Shown here in pieces: positions 42,462 to 51,500 of a stretch of DNA of 52,042 nucleotides. Position numbers and translations under genes: made by a program. The DNA comes from CAXMNX01 sp964194845 (lineage in GTDB: Bacteria; Pseudomonadota; Alphaproteobacteria; Rhodobacterales; Rhodobacteraceae): assembly GCA_964194845.1 (NCBI GenBank), contig CAXMNX010000050.1:1-52042 (forward strand), read 5' to 3'. The notes beneath the pieces are model-generated. The model was not told the origin of the DNA. It did not search any database and worked only from the letters and a program-made list of their open reading frames with translations. The stretch's first letter is position 1. Each line of letters starts with the position of its first letter.

Positions 42462-45425
42462 TTACCCTTCCAGTGTCAGCGCGTCGTTCACCAGCGCCTG
42501 TTGTTGTGATTTGTGAATTGATGCCAGTCCTGTAGCGGGCGAAGCCGCCGCTGGCCGACCGGCGTATGCGGCGCGCGTTGTATTCGCGCCGATGCGGGTC
42601 AGAACCCATTCGATATTTGGCTCCATAAAGAACCAGGCTCCCTGATTCTTAGGCTCTTCCTGGCACCATACCCAGTTGGCATTTGGAAAGCGCTTCATCT
42701 CGTTGACCATCGAAAGCGCGGGGAACGGATAGAACTGTTCGACACGCATCAGATAGATGTCGTCGATCCCGCGTGTGTCGCGTTCTTCAAGCAGGTCAAA
42801 ATAGACCTTGCCCGAACACAACACGACCCGTTTGATCTTTTCGTCCGGCTGAAGCGTCGTATCCGAATGCCCTTTCTGGGCGTCATCCCAAAGCACCCGG
42901 TGGAAACTGGCACCGGTCACAAAATCCTCTTTGTCGCTGATCGCCAGCTTATGACGCAGAAGCGACTTCGGCGTCATAAGAACCAGCGGTTTTCGGTACG
43001 ACCTGTGCATCTGACGCCTTAGAATGTGGAAGTAATTCGCGGGCGTCGTGCAGTTCGCGACGATCCAATTGTCCTCGGCGCTCATTTGCAGGAACCGTTC
43101 CAGCCGGGCCGATGAGTGCTCTGGTCCTTGTCCTTCGAACCCGTGCGGCAGCAGCATCACAAGCCCCGACATCCTGAGCCACTTTCTTTCGCCGGACGAG
43201 ATGAACTGGTCGATCATGATCTGCGCGCCATTGGCGAAATCACCAAACTGCGCCTCCCACATGACCAGCGAGTTCGGCTCAGCCAGCGTAAAGCCATACT
43301 CAAATCCAAGCACCGCGTATTCGGATAGCATCGAGTCGATGACATCGTATCGCGCCTGTCCGGCGCGAATGGCGTTCAGTGGATAGTATCGTTCTTCGGT
43401 ATCCTGATTGACGATGCCCGAATGCCGTTGACTGAATGTGCCGCGGGTCGAATCCTGTCCGGACAGGCGAACCGGATATCCTTCCAGCAGCAGCGATCCA
43501 AAAGCCAGTGCCTCGGCGGTTGCCCAGTCAAATGCCGTACCTTGCGCAAACATCGCCTGCTTGGTCTCAAACAGCCGCCCGACTGTTTTATGCACGGGAA
43601 AATCAGGCGGCAACCGCGTCAGCGCCTGGCCGATCTCAACAAAGGTTTCTTCTTTGATCGACGTAGCACCGCGCTGATAATCTTCGTCCTGCCTGTCCAG
43701 GTGCGCCCACTTTCCGTCCAGCCAGTCAGCTTTGTTGGGTTTGTAATTGCTACCCGCCTCAAATTCCTCGTTCAGGAACGCCTGAAAGCCCGCCTTCATA
43801 TCCTCGATCTCGCCTTCAGGGATCAGGCCGTCCTTCACCAAACGGTCGGTATAGAGCGATAGCGTGGTTTTGTGGCCCTTGATCTTTTGATACATGAGCG
43901 GATTGGTGAACATCGGCTCGTCGCCTTCGTTGTGACCGAAGCGGCGATAGCAGATTACGTCGATCACAACGTCCTTACCGAATTTCTGCCTGAATTCAGT
44001 TGCAACCTTTGCGGCGTGAACGACCGCTTCGGGGTCATCGCCGTTAACGTGGAAAATCGGTGCTTCGACCATCAAAGCGATATCGGTCGGGTAGGGCGAC
44101 GAACGGCTAAAATGTGGGGCCGTCGTAAATCCGATCTGATTGTTGACGATGACATGGATCGTGCCGCCGGTTTTGTGACCGCGCAGGCCAGAAAGCCCGA
44201 AACATTCGGCGATAATCCCTTGTCCCGCGAAGGCGGCATCGCCGTGCAGCAGAATCGACAGCACTTTGGACCGCGTGTCGTCGCGTATCTGGTCTTGCTT
44301 GGCGCGCACCTTGCCGAGAACCACCGGGTTCACGGCCTCCAGGTGCGACGGATTCGCGGTCAGGCTCAGGTGTACAGTGTTGCCGTCAAATTCAACGTCC
44401 GAAGACGTGCCAAGGTGGTACTTCACGTCGCCCGACCCATCGACCGCATCGGGTTTGAAACTGCCGCCCTGAAATTCGTTGAAGATCGCCTTGAATGGCT
44501 TGCCCATCACGTTTGCCAGAACGCTCAGCCGACCGCGGTGCGGCATCCCGATGACGACCTGCTCGACCCCCAACGCGCCGCCGCGCTTGATGATCTGTTC
44601 CATTGCCGGGATCAGACTTTCGCTGCCATCAAGGCCAAACCGCTTGGTGCCCACGTATTTGACATGAAGGAATTTCTCAAAACCTTCGGCTTCCACCAAT
44701 TTTTTCAGAATCGCCTTCCGGCCTTCGCGGGTAAAGGCAATCTCTTTGCCGAGGCCTTCGATCCGTTCTTTCAGCCAGGCGGCCTCCTCGGGCTTTGAGA
44801 TGTGCATGTACTGAAGCGCGAATGTGCCGCAATACGTGCGCTTCACGATCGCCAGAATTTCGCGCATCGAGGCCATTTCAAGCCCCAGAACATTGTCGAT
44901 GAATATCGGTCGATCCATGTCGGCGTCGCTGAACCCATAACTATTCGGGTCAAGCTCCGGGTGCGGCGCGGCGGCGAACAACCCGAGCGGGTCAAGGTCG
45001 GCGACTAAATGCCCCCGGATCCGATAGGCGCGAATAAGCATCAGGGCGCGAAGCGAGTCCAGAACCGAGCGCTTGACCTGATCGTCGCTGATCTCGACGC
45101 CCTTTTCCGCCGCTTTCGACCTGATCTTTGTCGCGGCCCCATCGGCTTCCGCCGGCCCAAGGTCGCCCCATTGCCCATCCAGCGCTGCCGTCAGCTCGTC
45201 GGAAGGCTGGGGCGGCCAGTCATCCCTGGCCCAGCTTGGACCCGCCGCCTCGCGTTTGGCGTCAATCTCGGTGTCACCCAGCTCGCGGAAAAACGACTGC
45301 CAGGCAGCGTCGACGGCATTAGGATCGTTCGCGTATCGGGCATAAAGCTGCTCGATATATTCGGCGTTGTGGCCTTGCAGGAAGGACGAGGCCTTGAAGA
45401 TGTCATTCGCGGATTGGTCGGTCAT
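42462..45425 (-). CDS. sucA: 2-oxoglutarate dehydrogenase E1 component
   Basis: A 987-residue thiamine diphosphate enzyme. It has the N-terminal SucB-binding segment (FLQGHNAEYIEQLYARYANDP), GMPHRGRLSVLANVMGKPF, the ThDP motif GDAAFAGQGIIAECFGLS...NNQIGFTT and the C-terminal VWCQEEPKNQGAW. It decarboxylates 2-oxoglutarate and succinylates the lipoyl group of SucB. An AAAGG ribosome binding site precedes the ATG at 45425. It is co-oriented with sucB. Confidence 0.95.
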   Translation of the reverse strand: MTDQSANDIFKASSFLQGHNAEYIEQLYARYANDPNAVDAAWQSFFRELGDTEIDAKREAAGPSWARDDWPPQPSDELTAALDGQWGDLGPAEADGAATKIRSKAAEKGVEISDDQVKRSVLDSLRALMLIRAYRIRGHLVADLDPLGLFAAAPHPELDPNSYGFSDADMDRPIFIDNVLGLEMASMREILAIVKRTYCGTFALQYMHISKPEEAAWLKERIEGLGKEIAFTREGRKAILKKLVEAEGFEKFLHVKYVGTKRFGLDGSESLIPAMEQIIKRGGALGVEQVVIGMPHRGRLSVLANVMGKPFKAIFNEFQGGSFKPDAVDGSGDVKYHLGTSSDVEFDGNTVHLSLTANPSHLEAVNPVVLGKVRAKQDQIRDDTRSKVLSILLHGDAAFAGQGIIAECFGLSGLRGHKTGGTIHVIVNNQIGFTTAPHFSRSSPYPTDIALMVEAPIFHVNGDDPEAVVHAAKVATEFRQKFGKDVVIDVICYRRFGHNEGDEPMFTNPLMYQKIKGHKTTLSLYTDRLVKDGLIPEGEIEDMKAGFQAFLNEEFEAGSNYKPNKADWLDGKWAHLDRQDEDYQRGATSIKEETFVEIGQALTRLPPDFPVHKTVGRLFETKQAMFAQGTAFDWATAEALAFGSLLLEGYPVRLSGQDSTRGTFSQRHSGIVNQDTEERYYPLNAIRAGQARYDVIDSMLSEYAVLGFEYGFTLAEPNSLVMWEAQFGDFANGAQIMIDQFISSGERKWLRMSGLVMLLPHGFEGQGPEHSSARLERFLQMSAEDNWIVANCTTPANYFHILRRQMHRSYRKPLVLMTPKSLLRHKLAISDKEDFVTGASFHRVLWDDAQKGHSDTTLQPDEKIKRVVLCSGKVYFDLLEERDTRGIDDIYLMRVEQFYPFPALSMVNEMKRFPNANWVWCQEEPKNQGAWFFMEPNIEWVLTRIGANTTRAAYAGRPAAASPATGLASIHKSQQQALVNDALTLEG

Positions 45426-45461
45426 GTCGTCACCTTTGGCGAATTTGCGGGGTATATTGGG

Positions 45462-46262
45462 TCATGCGGCGGGGTTTTTCGGGCGCTGAATATTCGTCGC
45501 GGCGCTCAGCGCGCGGCTTTCCAGGCGGCGGACGCGGTGCTCAATGCGACGTGCCATCAGTTTGACGCGCAAACGCGACGCCAGGTTGCTGCGGCGGGAT
45601 TTCGGCACGGTCAGAGCAACCGCGCGACCGGGGTCCGCGTCATACCCGAAGCGGGCAAAATCGTCGGCATAATAGTCTCCGACCCGGCGGCGGAGCGCGT
45701 CGGAAATCGGCACTATCCGATAGCGGTCGTCATCTTCTCTGGGCGCGACGTTGCCGTCCCGCGCAATGCTCTGGCCTGTCACGCCGAAAGTCGTATCCAA
45801 CCAGTCAGAGACCGCATCCAGCCCGTCCCCCAGTCGAAACACCGTCGCCCGTTCCGGCACAAACTCGCTCTGGCGGCGCAGGTGGTTGTCTGCCCGGAAC
45901 GGCAACAAGTCCGACGACCCGGCAACCTGGGCGAACCATTCTTCGGGGCCCATGCCTGCTGGCACCGCCCCGGCGCGGGCATAGAAGTTAAAGCTTGACG
46001 CAAAGCGCGTCAGCGGGTGGCGTGTAACAGTGAAAACCCGGTCGATCATAGCCTCGGGAATGAGCCGCAGAAAGTCATCCCAGACCAGATGCTGGGGCGA
46101 GCTTTTCGACCAGCGATAGGGTTCAGTGCGCCCGTAATACCGCTCGTCTAAAAACCCGACATCGCCAAACCGGTCCGCCAGCATCGCCTCAACCGTGGTG
46201 CCCCCGCATTTCGGGATGTGGACAAAGGCATGAAGCGCGCCGTTATGCTGGAAGATTGGCAT
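45462..46262 (-). CDS. Sulfotransferase family 2-type protein
   Basis: A 266-residue protein with the PAPS-binding 5'-phosphosulfate loop FVHIPKCGGTTVEAML and the 3'-phosphate motif FTVTRHPLTRFASSFNFYAR. It probably sulfates a carbohydrate or cell-surface glycan. The C-terminus is strongly basic (RSNLASRLRVKLMARRIEHRVRRLESR). It is inserted between the sucD side and sucA, an unexpected neighbour for TCA genes. It could belong with the glycosyltransferase-methyltransferase at 49.6-51.5 kb, which is also set into this cluster. Confidence 0.78.
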   Translation of the reverse strand: MPIFQHNGALHAFVHIPKCGGTTVEAMLADRFGDVGFLDERYYGRTEPYRWSKSSPQHLVWDDFLRLIPEAMIDRVFTVTRHPLTRFASSFNFYARAGAVPAGMGPEEWFAQVAGSSDLLPFRADNHLRRQSEFVPERATVFRLGDGLDAVSDWLDTTFGVTGQSIARDGNVAPREDDDRYRIVPISDALRRRVGDYYADDFARFGYDADPGRAVALTVPKSRRSNLASRLRVKLMARRIEHRVRRLESRALSAATNIQRPKNPAA

Positions 46263-46280
46263 GGGGTTAGTCGCACGGCC

Positions 46281-46889
46281 TCATTGCAGATCCCCCGGCT
46301 GGCGGTCGAGGATGAGCGTAAACGTCGCGCCATATCGCAACGGCGGCTCGATCAGCGCACGGCCCGCATCATAAAGGAAATGCGCAGTAATCGACGATTT
46401 CGGTCCGTCGCCACGTATGCGTGTGACATGGCCGATTGTGCGCAGGATTGAGCCATCAAGGATTTGCGCGACCGGGTCGAGGTCAGCGTCGTTTCCGACA
46501 TAAAGACAGGTTTGCAGGCCGAATATGTTCCGTTGCAGTGCAATCGCCGCTTGTGCATCGCCCGACCGCAAAACGATCGTTTCGCCTGAATTTGATTTAA
46601 TCACCAGCTCGTCCGAAATACCGTCGGCCCACGCGCGCGTCCCATTCCAGCTGGGCTGGTCCAGCGCATCAAGCGATCCAAGCGTTGCGGCTGCCACAAG
46701 TATTTCGCGCAAGTTTTCTTCATCGCTTTCATGCGACCAGCCAAGCGTCTCAAACACTTCCGCTCGCGCCGGAATATCCAGCTTGGTATCAAGACAAAGC
46801 GTCAGCGCGGCAGACATATCGGATTGCACCGGTGTGCCCCAAAGCGCGCTCGCCGTGGCAAGCGCAGTCGCCGCGCCGGTAAATGTCAC
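46281..46889 (-). CDS. Unknown protein downstream of sucD
   Basis: A 202-residue protein starting at GTG 46889, overlapping the sucD stop as GTGA. The N-terminus (FTGAATALATASALWGTPVQSDMSAALTLCLD) is a possible signal or weakly hydrophobic region. The rest (LVIKSNSGETIVLRSGDAQAAIAL, LQTCLYVGNDADLDPVAQILDG, GKxSITAHFLYDAGRALIEPP-like end) matches no family I know. The coupling to sucD suggests it has been in the operon for some time. Confidence 0.6.
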   Translation of the reverse strand: MTFTGAATALATASALWGTPVQSDMSAALTLCLDTKLDIPARAEVFETLGWSHESDEENLREILVAAATLGSLDALDQPSWNGTRAWADGISDELVIKSNSGETIVLRSGDAQAAIALQRNIFGLQTCLYVGNDADLDPVAQILDGSILRTIGHVTRIRGDGPKSSITAHFLYDAGRALIEPPLRYGATFTLILDRQPGDLQ

Positions 46890-47767
46890 CCAATCGCCTC
46901 CGTCACAGCCTCGCCCAGTCCTGCGGGGCTATCCGCCACGACAATCCCCGCCGCGCGCATCGCATCGATCTTCTCCTCGGCGCCGCCCTTGCCGCCGGCA
47001 ACAATCGCGCCTGCGTGACCCATACGGCGGCCCGGCGGTGCCGTGCGGCCGGCAATAAAGCCTGCGACGGGCTTCCAGCGTCCCTTTTTCTTTTCATCAA
47101 TCAGAAACTGCGCGGCGTCTTCTTCGGCTGACCCGCCAATTTCACCGATCATGATGATGCTTTGGGTTTCGTCATCGCCCAAAAACCACTCCAGCACGTC
47201 TATATGCTCGGTCCCTTTGATCGGGTCGCCGCCGATGCCCACGGCTGTGGATTGGCCAAGACCAAGATCGCTGGTCTGTTTGACGGCCTCATACGTGAGC
47301 GTGCCCGAGCGGCTTAGAACCCCGCAACTGCCGCGCTGGTGGATATGCCCCGGCATAATGCCGATCTTGCAGGCCCCCGGCGTGATGACGCCCGGACAGT
47401 TCGGCCCAACAAGGCGCGTGGCACTATATTCCAGCGCCCGCTTGACCGTCATCATATCCAGAACCGGGATGCCTTCCGTGATGCAGATCACCAGCGGGAT
47501 CTCGGCGTCGATGGCCTCAAGGATCGAGTCCGCGGCAAAGGGTGGCGGCACATAGATCACGGAGGCATCCGCCCCGGTCGTCGCCACCGCCTCGTGGCAG
47601 GAGTTAAAGACCGGCAGATCAAGGTGCGATTGCCCGCCCTTGCCCGGCGTCACGCCGCCGACCATCCTGGTGCCATAGGCGATGGCCTGTTCGGAATGAA
47701 ACGTCCCCTGCGAGCCGGTGAAGCCCTGACAGATGACCTTGGTGTTTTCGTCTACGAGGATGGCCAT
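46886..47767 (-). CDS. sucD: Succinyl-CoA synthetase alpha subunit
   Basis: A 293-residue subunit starting MAILVDENTKVICQGFTGSQGTFHSEQAIAYG at ATG 47767, with AAAGG upstream. CoA-binding segments, the conserved GPNCPGVITPGACKIGIMPGHIH and the phospho-histidine loop GRRMGHAGAIVAGGKG are present. It makes succinate and nucleoside triphosphate from succinyl-CoA with SucC. Its start overlaps the stop of the unknown gene at 47767-48276. Confidence 0.95.
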   Translation of the reverse strand: MAILVDENTKVICQGFTGSQGTFHSEQAIAYGTRMVGGVTPGKGGQSHLDLPVFNSCHEAVATTGADASVIYVPPPFAADSILEAIDAEIPLVICITEGIPVLDMMTVKRALEYSATRLVGPNCPGVITPGACKIGIMPGHIHQRGSCGVLSRSGTLTYEAVKQTSDLGLGQSTAVGIGGDPIKGTEHIDVLEWFLGDDETQSIIMIGEIGGSAEEDAAQFLIDEKKKGRWKPVAGFIAGRTAPPGRRMGHAGAIVAGGKGGAEEKIDAMRAAGIVVADSPAGLGEAVTEAIG

Positions 47768-48276
47768 CAGTGGAAAACCTTTCTTGGTGTGACGCTTTGA
47801 GCGCCAAGTTCGTTTGTACATGCGACTGCGAACCCAGCTACATTAATTCGGCTAACTCCGCGGTCGCTTTCGACTTCGACATCCGCAATCAGGTGACTAG
47901 CCATTGTTTTATTGTCGGTTTGGTAGAAATCCCGTTGTGACAATATTTGAGGAGAAAGTTTGTGATGATGGACTATTCGGTTCACGGCTGTCCAGAGATC
48001 TGTCTCAAAATCCGAAAAATCTCGGTTCAGTTTGAAATCTTCATTAATAATTTGCGTTTTCATTTTCTTTGATGACGCTTCACATACTCTTCGCAGATGA
48101 AGGCTCACTGACAAAAGATTGTCCAATAACTGCACTTGAGCTGTTGGGAGGAGAAAATCAGGCCATTTCGTGTCGCAACCGGCGATCATGCGGGCTGTCG
48201 CAGACAATGCTTCGCCAAACGAGTGCTGGCTAATCACGTCTCCCACGAATTCGGGACGTGCTAGCGATTCTGTCAC
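47767..48276 (-). CDS. Unknown protein inserted between sucC and sucD
   Basis: A 169-residue product beginning at GTG 48276 inside the sucC stop (GTGA) and ending at a TGA that overlaps the sucD ATG. It is coupled to both subunits of one enzyme. The DNA is clearly richer in A+T than sucC and sucD around it. The protein (VQLLDNLLSVSLHLRRVCEASSKK, NRDFSDFETDLWTAVNRIVHHHK, HLIADVEVES) is soluble-looking and partly helical; no recognised family. The overlap on both sides argues it is a real gene. Its base composition suggests recent acquisition. Confidence 0.6.
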   Translation of the reverse strand: MTESLARPEFVGDVISQHSFGEALSATARMIAGCDTKWPDFLLPTAQVQLLDNLLSVSLHLRRVCEASSKKMKTQIINEDFKLNRDFSDFETDLWTAVNRIVHHHKLSPQILSQRDFYQTDNKTMASHLIADVEVESDRGVSRINVAGFAVACTNELGAQSVTPRKVFH

Positions 48277-49466
48277 CCCTTCACCGCCTTCACAATCTTC
48301 TCAGCCCCGTCCTTCAGATCATCCGCCGCGATCAAGTCCACATCGGCCTCGTTGATGATCCGCTTGCCTTCTTCAACGTTGGTTCCCTCCAGCCGCACCA
48401 CCAGCGGCACCTGAAGGCCGACCTCTTTCACTGCAGCGACCACGCCCTCGGCGATGACGTCGCAGCGCATGATTCCGCCGAAGATGTTGACCAGAATGCC
48501 TTTGACCTGCGGGTCGGACGTGATGATCTTGAACGCCTCGGTCACCTTTTCCTTGGTCGCACCGCCGCCGACATCCAGAAAGTTCGCAGGCGCGGACCCG
48601 TAAAGCTTGATGATGTCCATCGTCGCCATCGCCAGCCCGGCACCGTTCACCATGCAACCGATCTCGCCATCAAGTGCTATATAATTCAGGTCGTATTTCG
48701 ACGCCTCAAGCTCTTTCGCGTCTTCCTCGCTCTCGTCCCTAAGCGCGGCGATATCGGGGTGGCGATAAACCGCGTTGCCATCGAACCCCATTTTCGCGTC
48801 AAGGCACTTCAGGTCGCCCTTGTCGGTGACGATCAGCGGATTGATCTCGAGCATCTCCATGTCTTTTTCAATGAACAGAGCATAGAGCGTGCCCATCAGC
48901 TTAACGCATTGCTTGACCTGATTGCCGCTCAGCCCCAGCGCGAAGGCAATTCGCCGCCCGTGAAACGCCTGATACCCGGTTGCGGGATCGACGCTGAACG
49001 TCAGGATTTTGTCAGGCGTATTCTCGGCAACTTCCTCGATATCCATGCCGCCTTCGGTCGACGCGACGAAGGAAATCCGCGACGAGCCGCGATCCACCAA
49101 AAGCGCGAGGTAAAGCTCGCTCTCGATGCCCGCACCGTCCTCGATATAGATCCGGTTGACCTGCTTGCCCGCAGGCCCGGTCTGCTTGGTGACCAGCGTG
49201 CGCCCCAGCATGCGCCGAGCTTCCCCGGCGGCTTCCTCCACCGATTTGGTCAGCCGGACACCACCCTGATCGCCTGCATCCGCTTCCTTGAAAGTGCCCT
49301 TACCACGGCCGCCCGCGTGAATTTGCGCCTTCACGACCCAAAGCGGCCCGTCCATTTCGCCAGCAGCAGTTTTTGCTTCTTCGGCGCGCAGCACCGCGCG
49401 CCCATCCGACACCGGTGCGCCATAGTCACGAAGCAACGCCTTTGCTTGATATTCGTGGATGTTCAC
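48273..49466 (-). CDS. sucC: Succinyl-CoA synthetase beta subunit
   Basis: A 397-residue ATP-grasp protein starting at GTG 49466 (V-NIHEYQAKALLRDYGAPV), eight bases after AAAGGAG; the longer frame to 49604 is not supported. It shows QIHAGGRGKGTFKEA, LVTKQTGPAGKQVNRIYIE, EINPLIVTDKG and GGGATKEKVTEAFKI. It binds ADP or GDP and succinate. Normally it overlaps or abuts sucD; here a separate gene lies between them. Confidence 0.95.
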   Translation of the reverse strand: MNIHEYQAKALLRDYGAPVSDGRAVLRAEEAKTAAGEMDGPLWVVKAQIHAGGRGKGTFKEADAGDQGGVRLTKSVEEAAGEARRMLGRTLVTKQTGPAGKQVNRIYIEDGAGIESELYLALLVDRGSSRISFVASTEGGMDIEEVAENTPDKILTFSVDPATGYQAFHGRRIAFALGLSGNQVKQCVKLMGTLYALFIEKDMEMLEINPLIVTDKGDLKCLDAKMGFDGNAVYRHPDIAALRDESEEDAKELEASKYDLNYIALDGEIGCMVNGAGLAMATMDIIKLYGSAPANFLDVGGGATKEKVTEAFKIITSDPQVKGILVNIFGGIMRCDVIAEGVVAAVKEVGLQVPLVVRLEGTNVEEGKRIINEADVDLIAADDLKDGAEKIVKAVKG

Positions 49467-49575
49467 TAGGGGCTCTCCTTTGTTCGGTCTTTCCCGGTGC
49501 ATTGCCACGAAAAAACCCTGAGAACAAAGGGGGTTCCCTGCAATTACCCGAATTTGACCAGATTTTCTGTAATTC

Positions 49576-49604
49576 GTGATCACACGCCTAAATTGCGTGA
49601 TCAC
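49576..49604. promoter_or_regulatory. Two GTGATCAC palindromes spaced 21 bases upstream of sucC
   Basis: GTGATCAC occurs at 49576-49583 and again at 49597-49604, exactly two helical turns apart and each preceded by AATT at about the same distance. They lie about 110-140 bases before the sucC start in the 162-base gap after the upstream gene. The spacing and identity suggest paired binding of one regulator to the suc promoter. The regulator is not identified. Confidence 0.5.
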
Positions 49605-49628
49605 AGGTTAACAATCCGTAAATTTGTT

Positions 49629-51500
49629 TCAGGCGAAAATGCTGATGACTTCTTCCGGCGCGCGAAGCTCGAAATTCCCGTAATAACCGGCGATGCCGCC
49701 ATTGAGATCGTCGATGCCAATCGGATCATAATCGGCAATCAACGCGTCATACTGATCGCCAAGGACCGTGCTTTCTGGATCGAGATTTCGGATAATAACC
49801 AGCCCGGTGGGCGCAGCGGCAGCGACCTGAATGTCCAGATCGGGCCGGTTGCGCAGCAGGATCAGGAGCGTCTTCCAGACGTCACCGGTCCAGGCGCCCC
49901 TGACCTGCTCGCGCGCGGTCATTTCCACAGTGGAAGGACAACAATCATGAAGCGCTATCACACCGCCTTTCGCCATCTGCTTTTCGGCATTCATGAAGTC
50001 GCGAAGCAAAACCTCGTAATGGTGCAACCCGTCAAGAAACGCGAAGTCGAACCGGATCTCATTTCGCGCGGCAAATCCCGAGGCGAAAAAATCGTCACTG
50101 GTCTGTTGGAAAAGGTGCATCTGCGCTGCACCCGGATGGCTTAGCGGTGCCTTAAAGCGAAACTTCGGGTCAACAGCCACAAAATTGCAATCGACCTTCG
50201 AAAGGCTGCGACCGGTGAACGTGCCAACTTCCAGATACCAGTTCGGATTCAATGCCGCGTGCAGCCGTCCAAGCATCCGCACATATCGGATGCCGCCAAT
50301 TTCAGGAAGGCCGGTGGGTAAAGTCCCGTCTGCCATTTTTTGTTTTTCTGCTCGTAGTTCCCGTTTGGCGGAAACATAGGCACGATGTTCATCTGTTGTC
50401 AAAAACCGTGCCCCGGCCGATGCGCCCGCAGCGAGGGATTTTTTGACGTCTTCACCAGTCGGGTTTTGCCAGGTCGTTTCGGGATTGATCACACCGGCTT
50501 CCACCAGTTCGCCTCGCAACTTGTCGAAATCCAACTCTGCCATTCCGCGGTTTTCGGCCCGTGCCTCTCGCCACCACATCTGGCAGATGGCGTCGATCCT
50601 CAGCAAGTTGTCGCCGAAAAATCCGTTCAAATGGTTTTGCAAAATGTCCGGCATGCTCGGTCGTCGGCAAATCACCGTGACGCGCGTGGTTGGCTCGACT
50701 GCCAGCGCGATCAGATGCAAGGCGGACCCTTCCACGCAAACGATTTCGGCAGCACCGCGATAGCGCGATAACTGCTGCTGGATGGTGAACGCTTCCGGCG
50801 CGAATGTCTCGAACCCTGCCGCGACGAGGTTGGCCTCTAACACGTCCTCACAAAGCACGCGCCCAAACTCGGGGCCAATACTGCGGCGGGTGATAAACAG
50901 CTTTGATCCCAATTCTTCGGCAGCGGGGCGTTTGCGGCGAACCCAGTCGACAAATGCAGGATCTGGCTGACACTGCATCCCCTCGGAAAATAAATCGGGG
51001 GCAATAACCAGTTCGTCGACGATGGTCGGGCGCGGACACACGTGATGCAGTTCCGGAAGATTGAATGCGGATGCGATCCCGGGAAAATGTGGGTCTTTTT
51101 CGGCGCGGGTTTTTTCGCCGACAAAAACCACTCCGTTCAGATCATTGATATGTTCAAGCGCCCCGAGCCGCCCCATGGAATTTGTGACAACGTGCCCGAA
51201 ATGCGGCCTGCAAAGCCCACCAAACAACCAACGCCCGGCAAGTTTGACAGCGTAACTCCGCGTGCGAACCGCAAGCGCTTCAGTGGGTTCCCCGCGCCAA
51301 CGAAATGTTTCCAGCTCCGCCCCAGTTACAGGGGCGTTTTGGGCATCGAAAACTCCGGCCGCGCGGGTTCCGGCGCTTGTGTGTATGCCGCGTGTCTTGG
51401 GGACCAGCAAAGCATCCTTCACGATCGCGTAATCGCATAGTTCTTGCCCCGGCAACTCTCGCCGTAAACGTATTTCGGCCCTTCTGGCTGCAGGGGTCAC
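49629..51500 (-). CDS. Fused glycosyltransferase 61 (GT61) family and SAM-dependent methyltransferase
   Basis: A 623-residue two-domain protein starting at GTG 51500, which overlaps the mdh stop. The first ~310 residues are GT61-like (GGLCRPHFGHVVTNSMGRLGAL, SKLFITRRSIGPEFGRVLCE, VCVEGSALHLIALAV). After a linker with a basic coiled stretch, a class I methyltransferase begins near residue 415: YLEVGTFTGRSL, FAVDP-type acid loop (FVAVDPKFRF), FDFAFLDGLHHYEVLLRDF and GGVIALHDCCP. It may build and methylate a surface polysaccharide. The location between mdh and sucC is unusual. Confidence 0.78.
   Translation of the reverse strand: MTPAARRAEIRLRRELPGQELCDYAIVKDALLVPKTRGIHTSAGTRAAGVFDAQNAPVTGAELETFRWRGEPTEALAVRTRSYAVKLAGRWLFGGLCRPHFGHVVTNSMGRLGALEHINDLNGVVFVGEKTRAEKDPHFPGIASAFNLPELHHVCPRPTIVDELVIAPDLFSEGMQCQPDPAFVDWVRRKRPAAEELGSKLFITRRSIGPEFGRVLCEDVLEANLVAAGFETFAPEAFTIQQQLSRYRGAAEIVCVEGSALHLIALAVEPTTRVTVICRRPSMPDILQNHLNGFFGDNLLRIDAICQMWWREARAENRGMAELDFDKLRGELVEAGVINPETTWQNPTGEDVKKSLAAGASAGARFLTTDEHRAYVSAKRELRAEKQKMADGTLPTGLPEIGGIRYVRMLGRLHAALNPNWYLEVGTFTGRSLSKVDCNFVAVDPKFRFKAPLSHPGAAQMHLFQQTSDDFFASGFAARNEIRFDFAFLDGLHHYEVLLRDFMNAEKQMAKGGVIALHDCCPSTVEMTAREQVRGAWTGDVWKTLLILLRNRPDLDIQVAAAAPTGLVIIRNLDPESTVLGDQYDALIADYDPIGIDDLNGGIAGYYGNFELRAPEEVISIFA

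Noticed and set aside
41424..42509. Long open frame opposite sucB
   Set aside because: Ser/Ala-rich antisense shadow of the lipoyl and linker regions.
43872..44798. 308-codon open frame opposite sucA
   Set aside because: Antisense shadow of a certain housekeeping gene.
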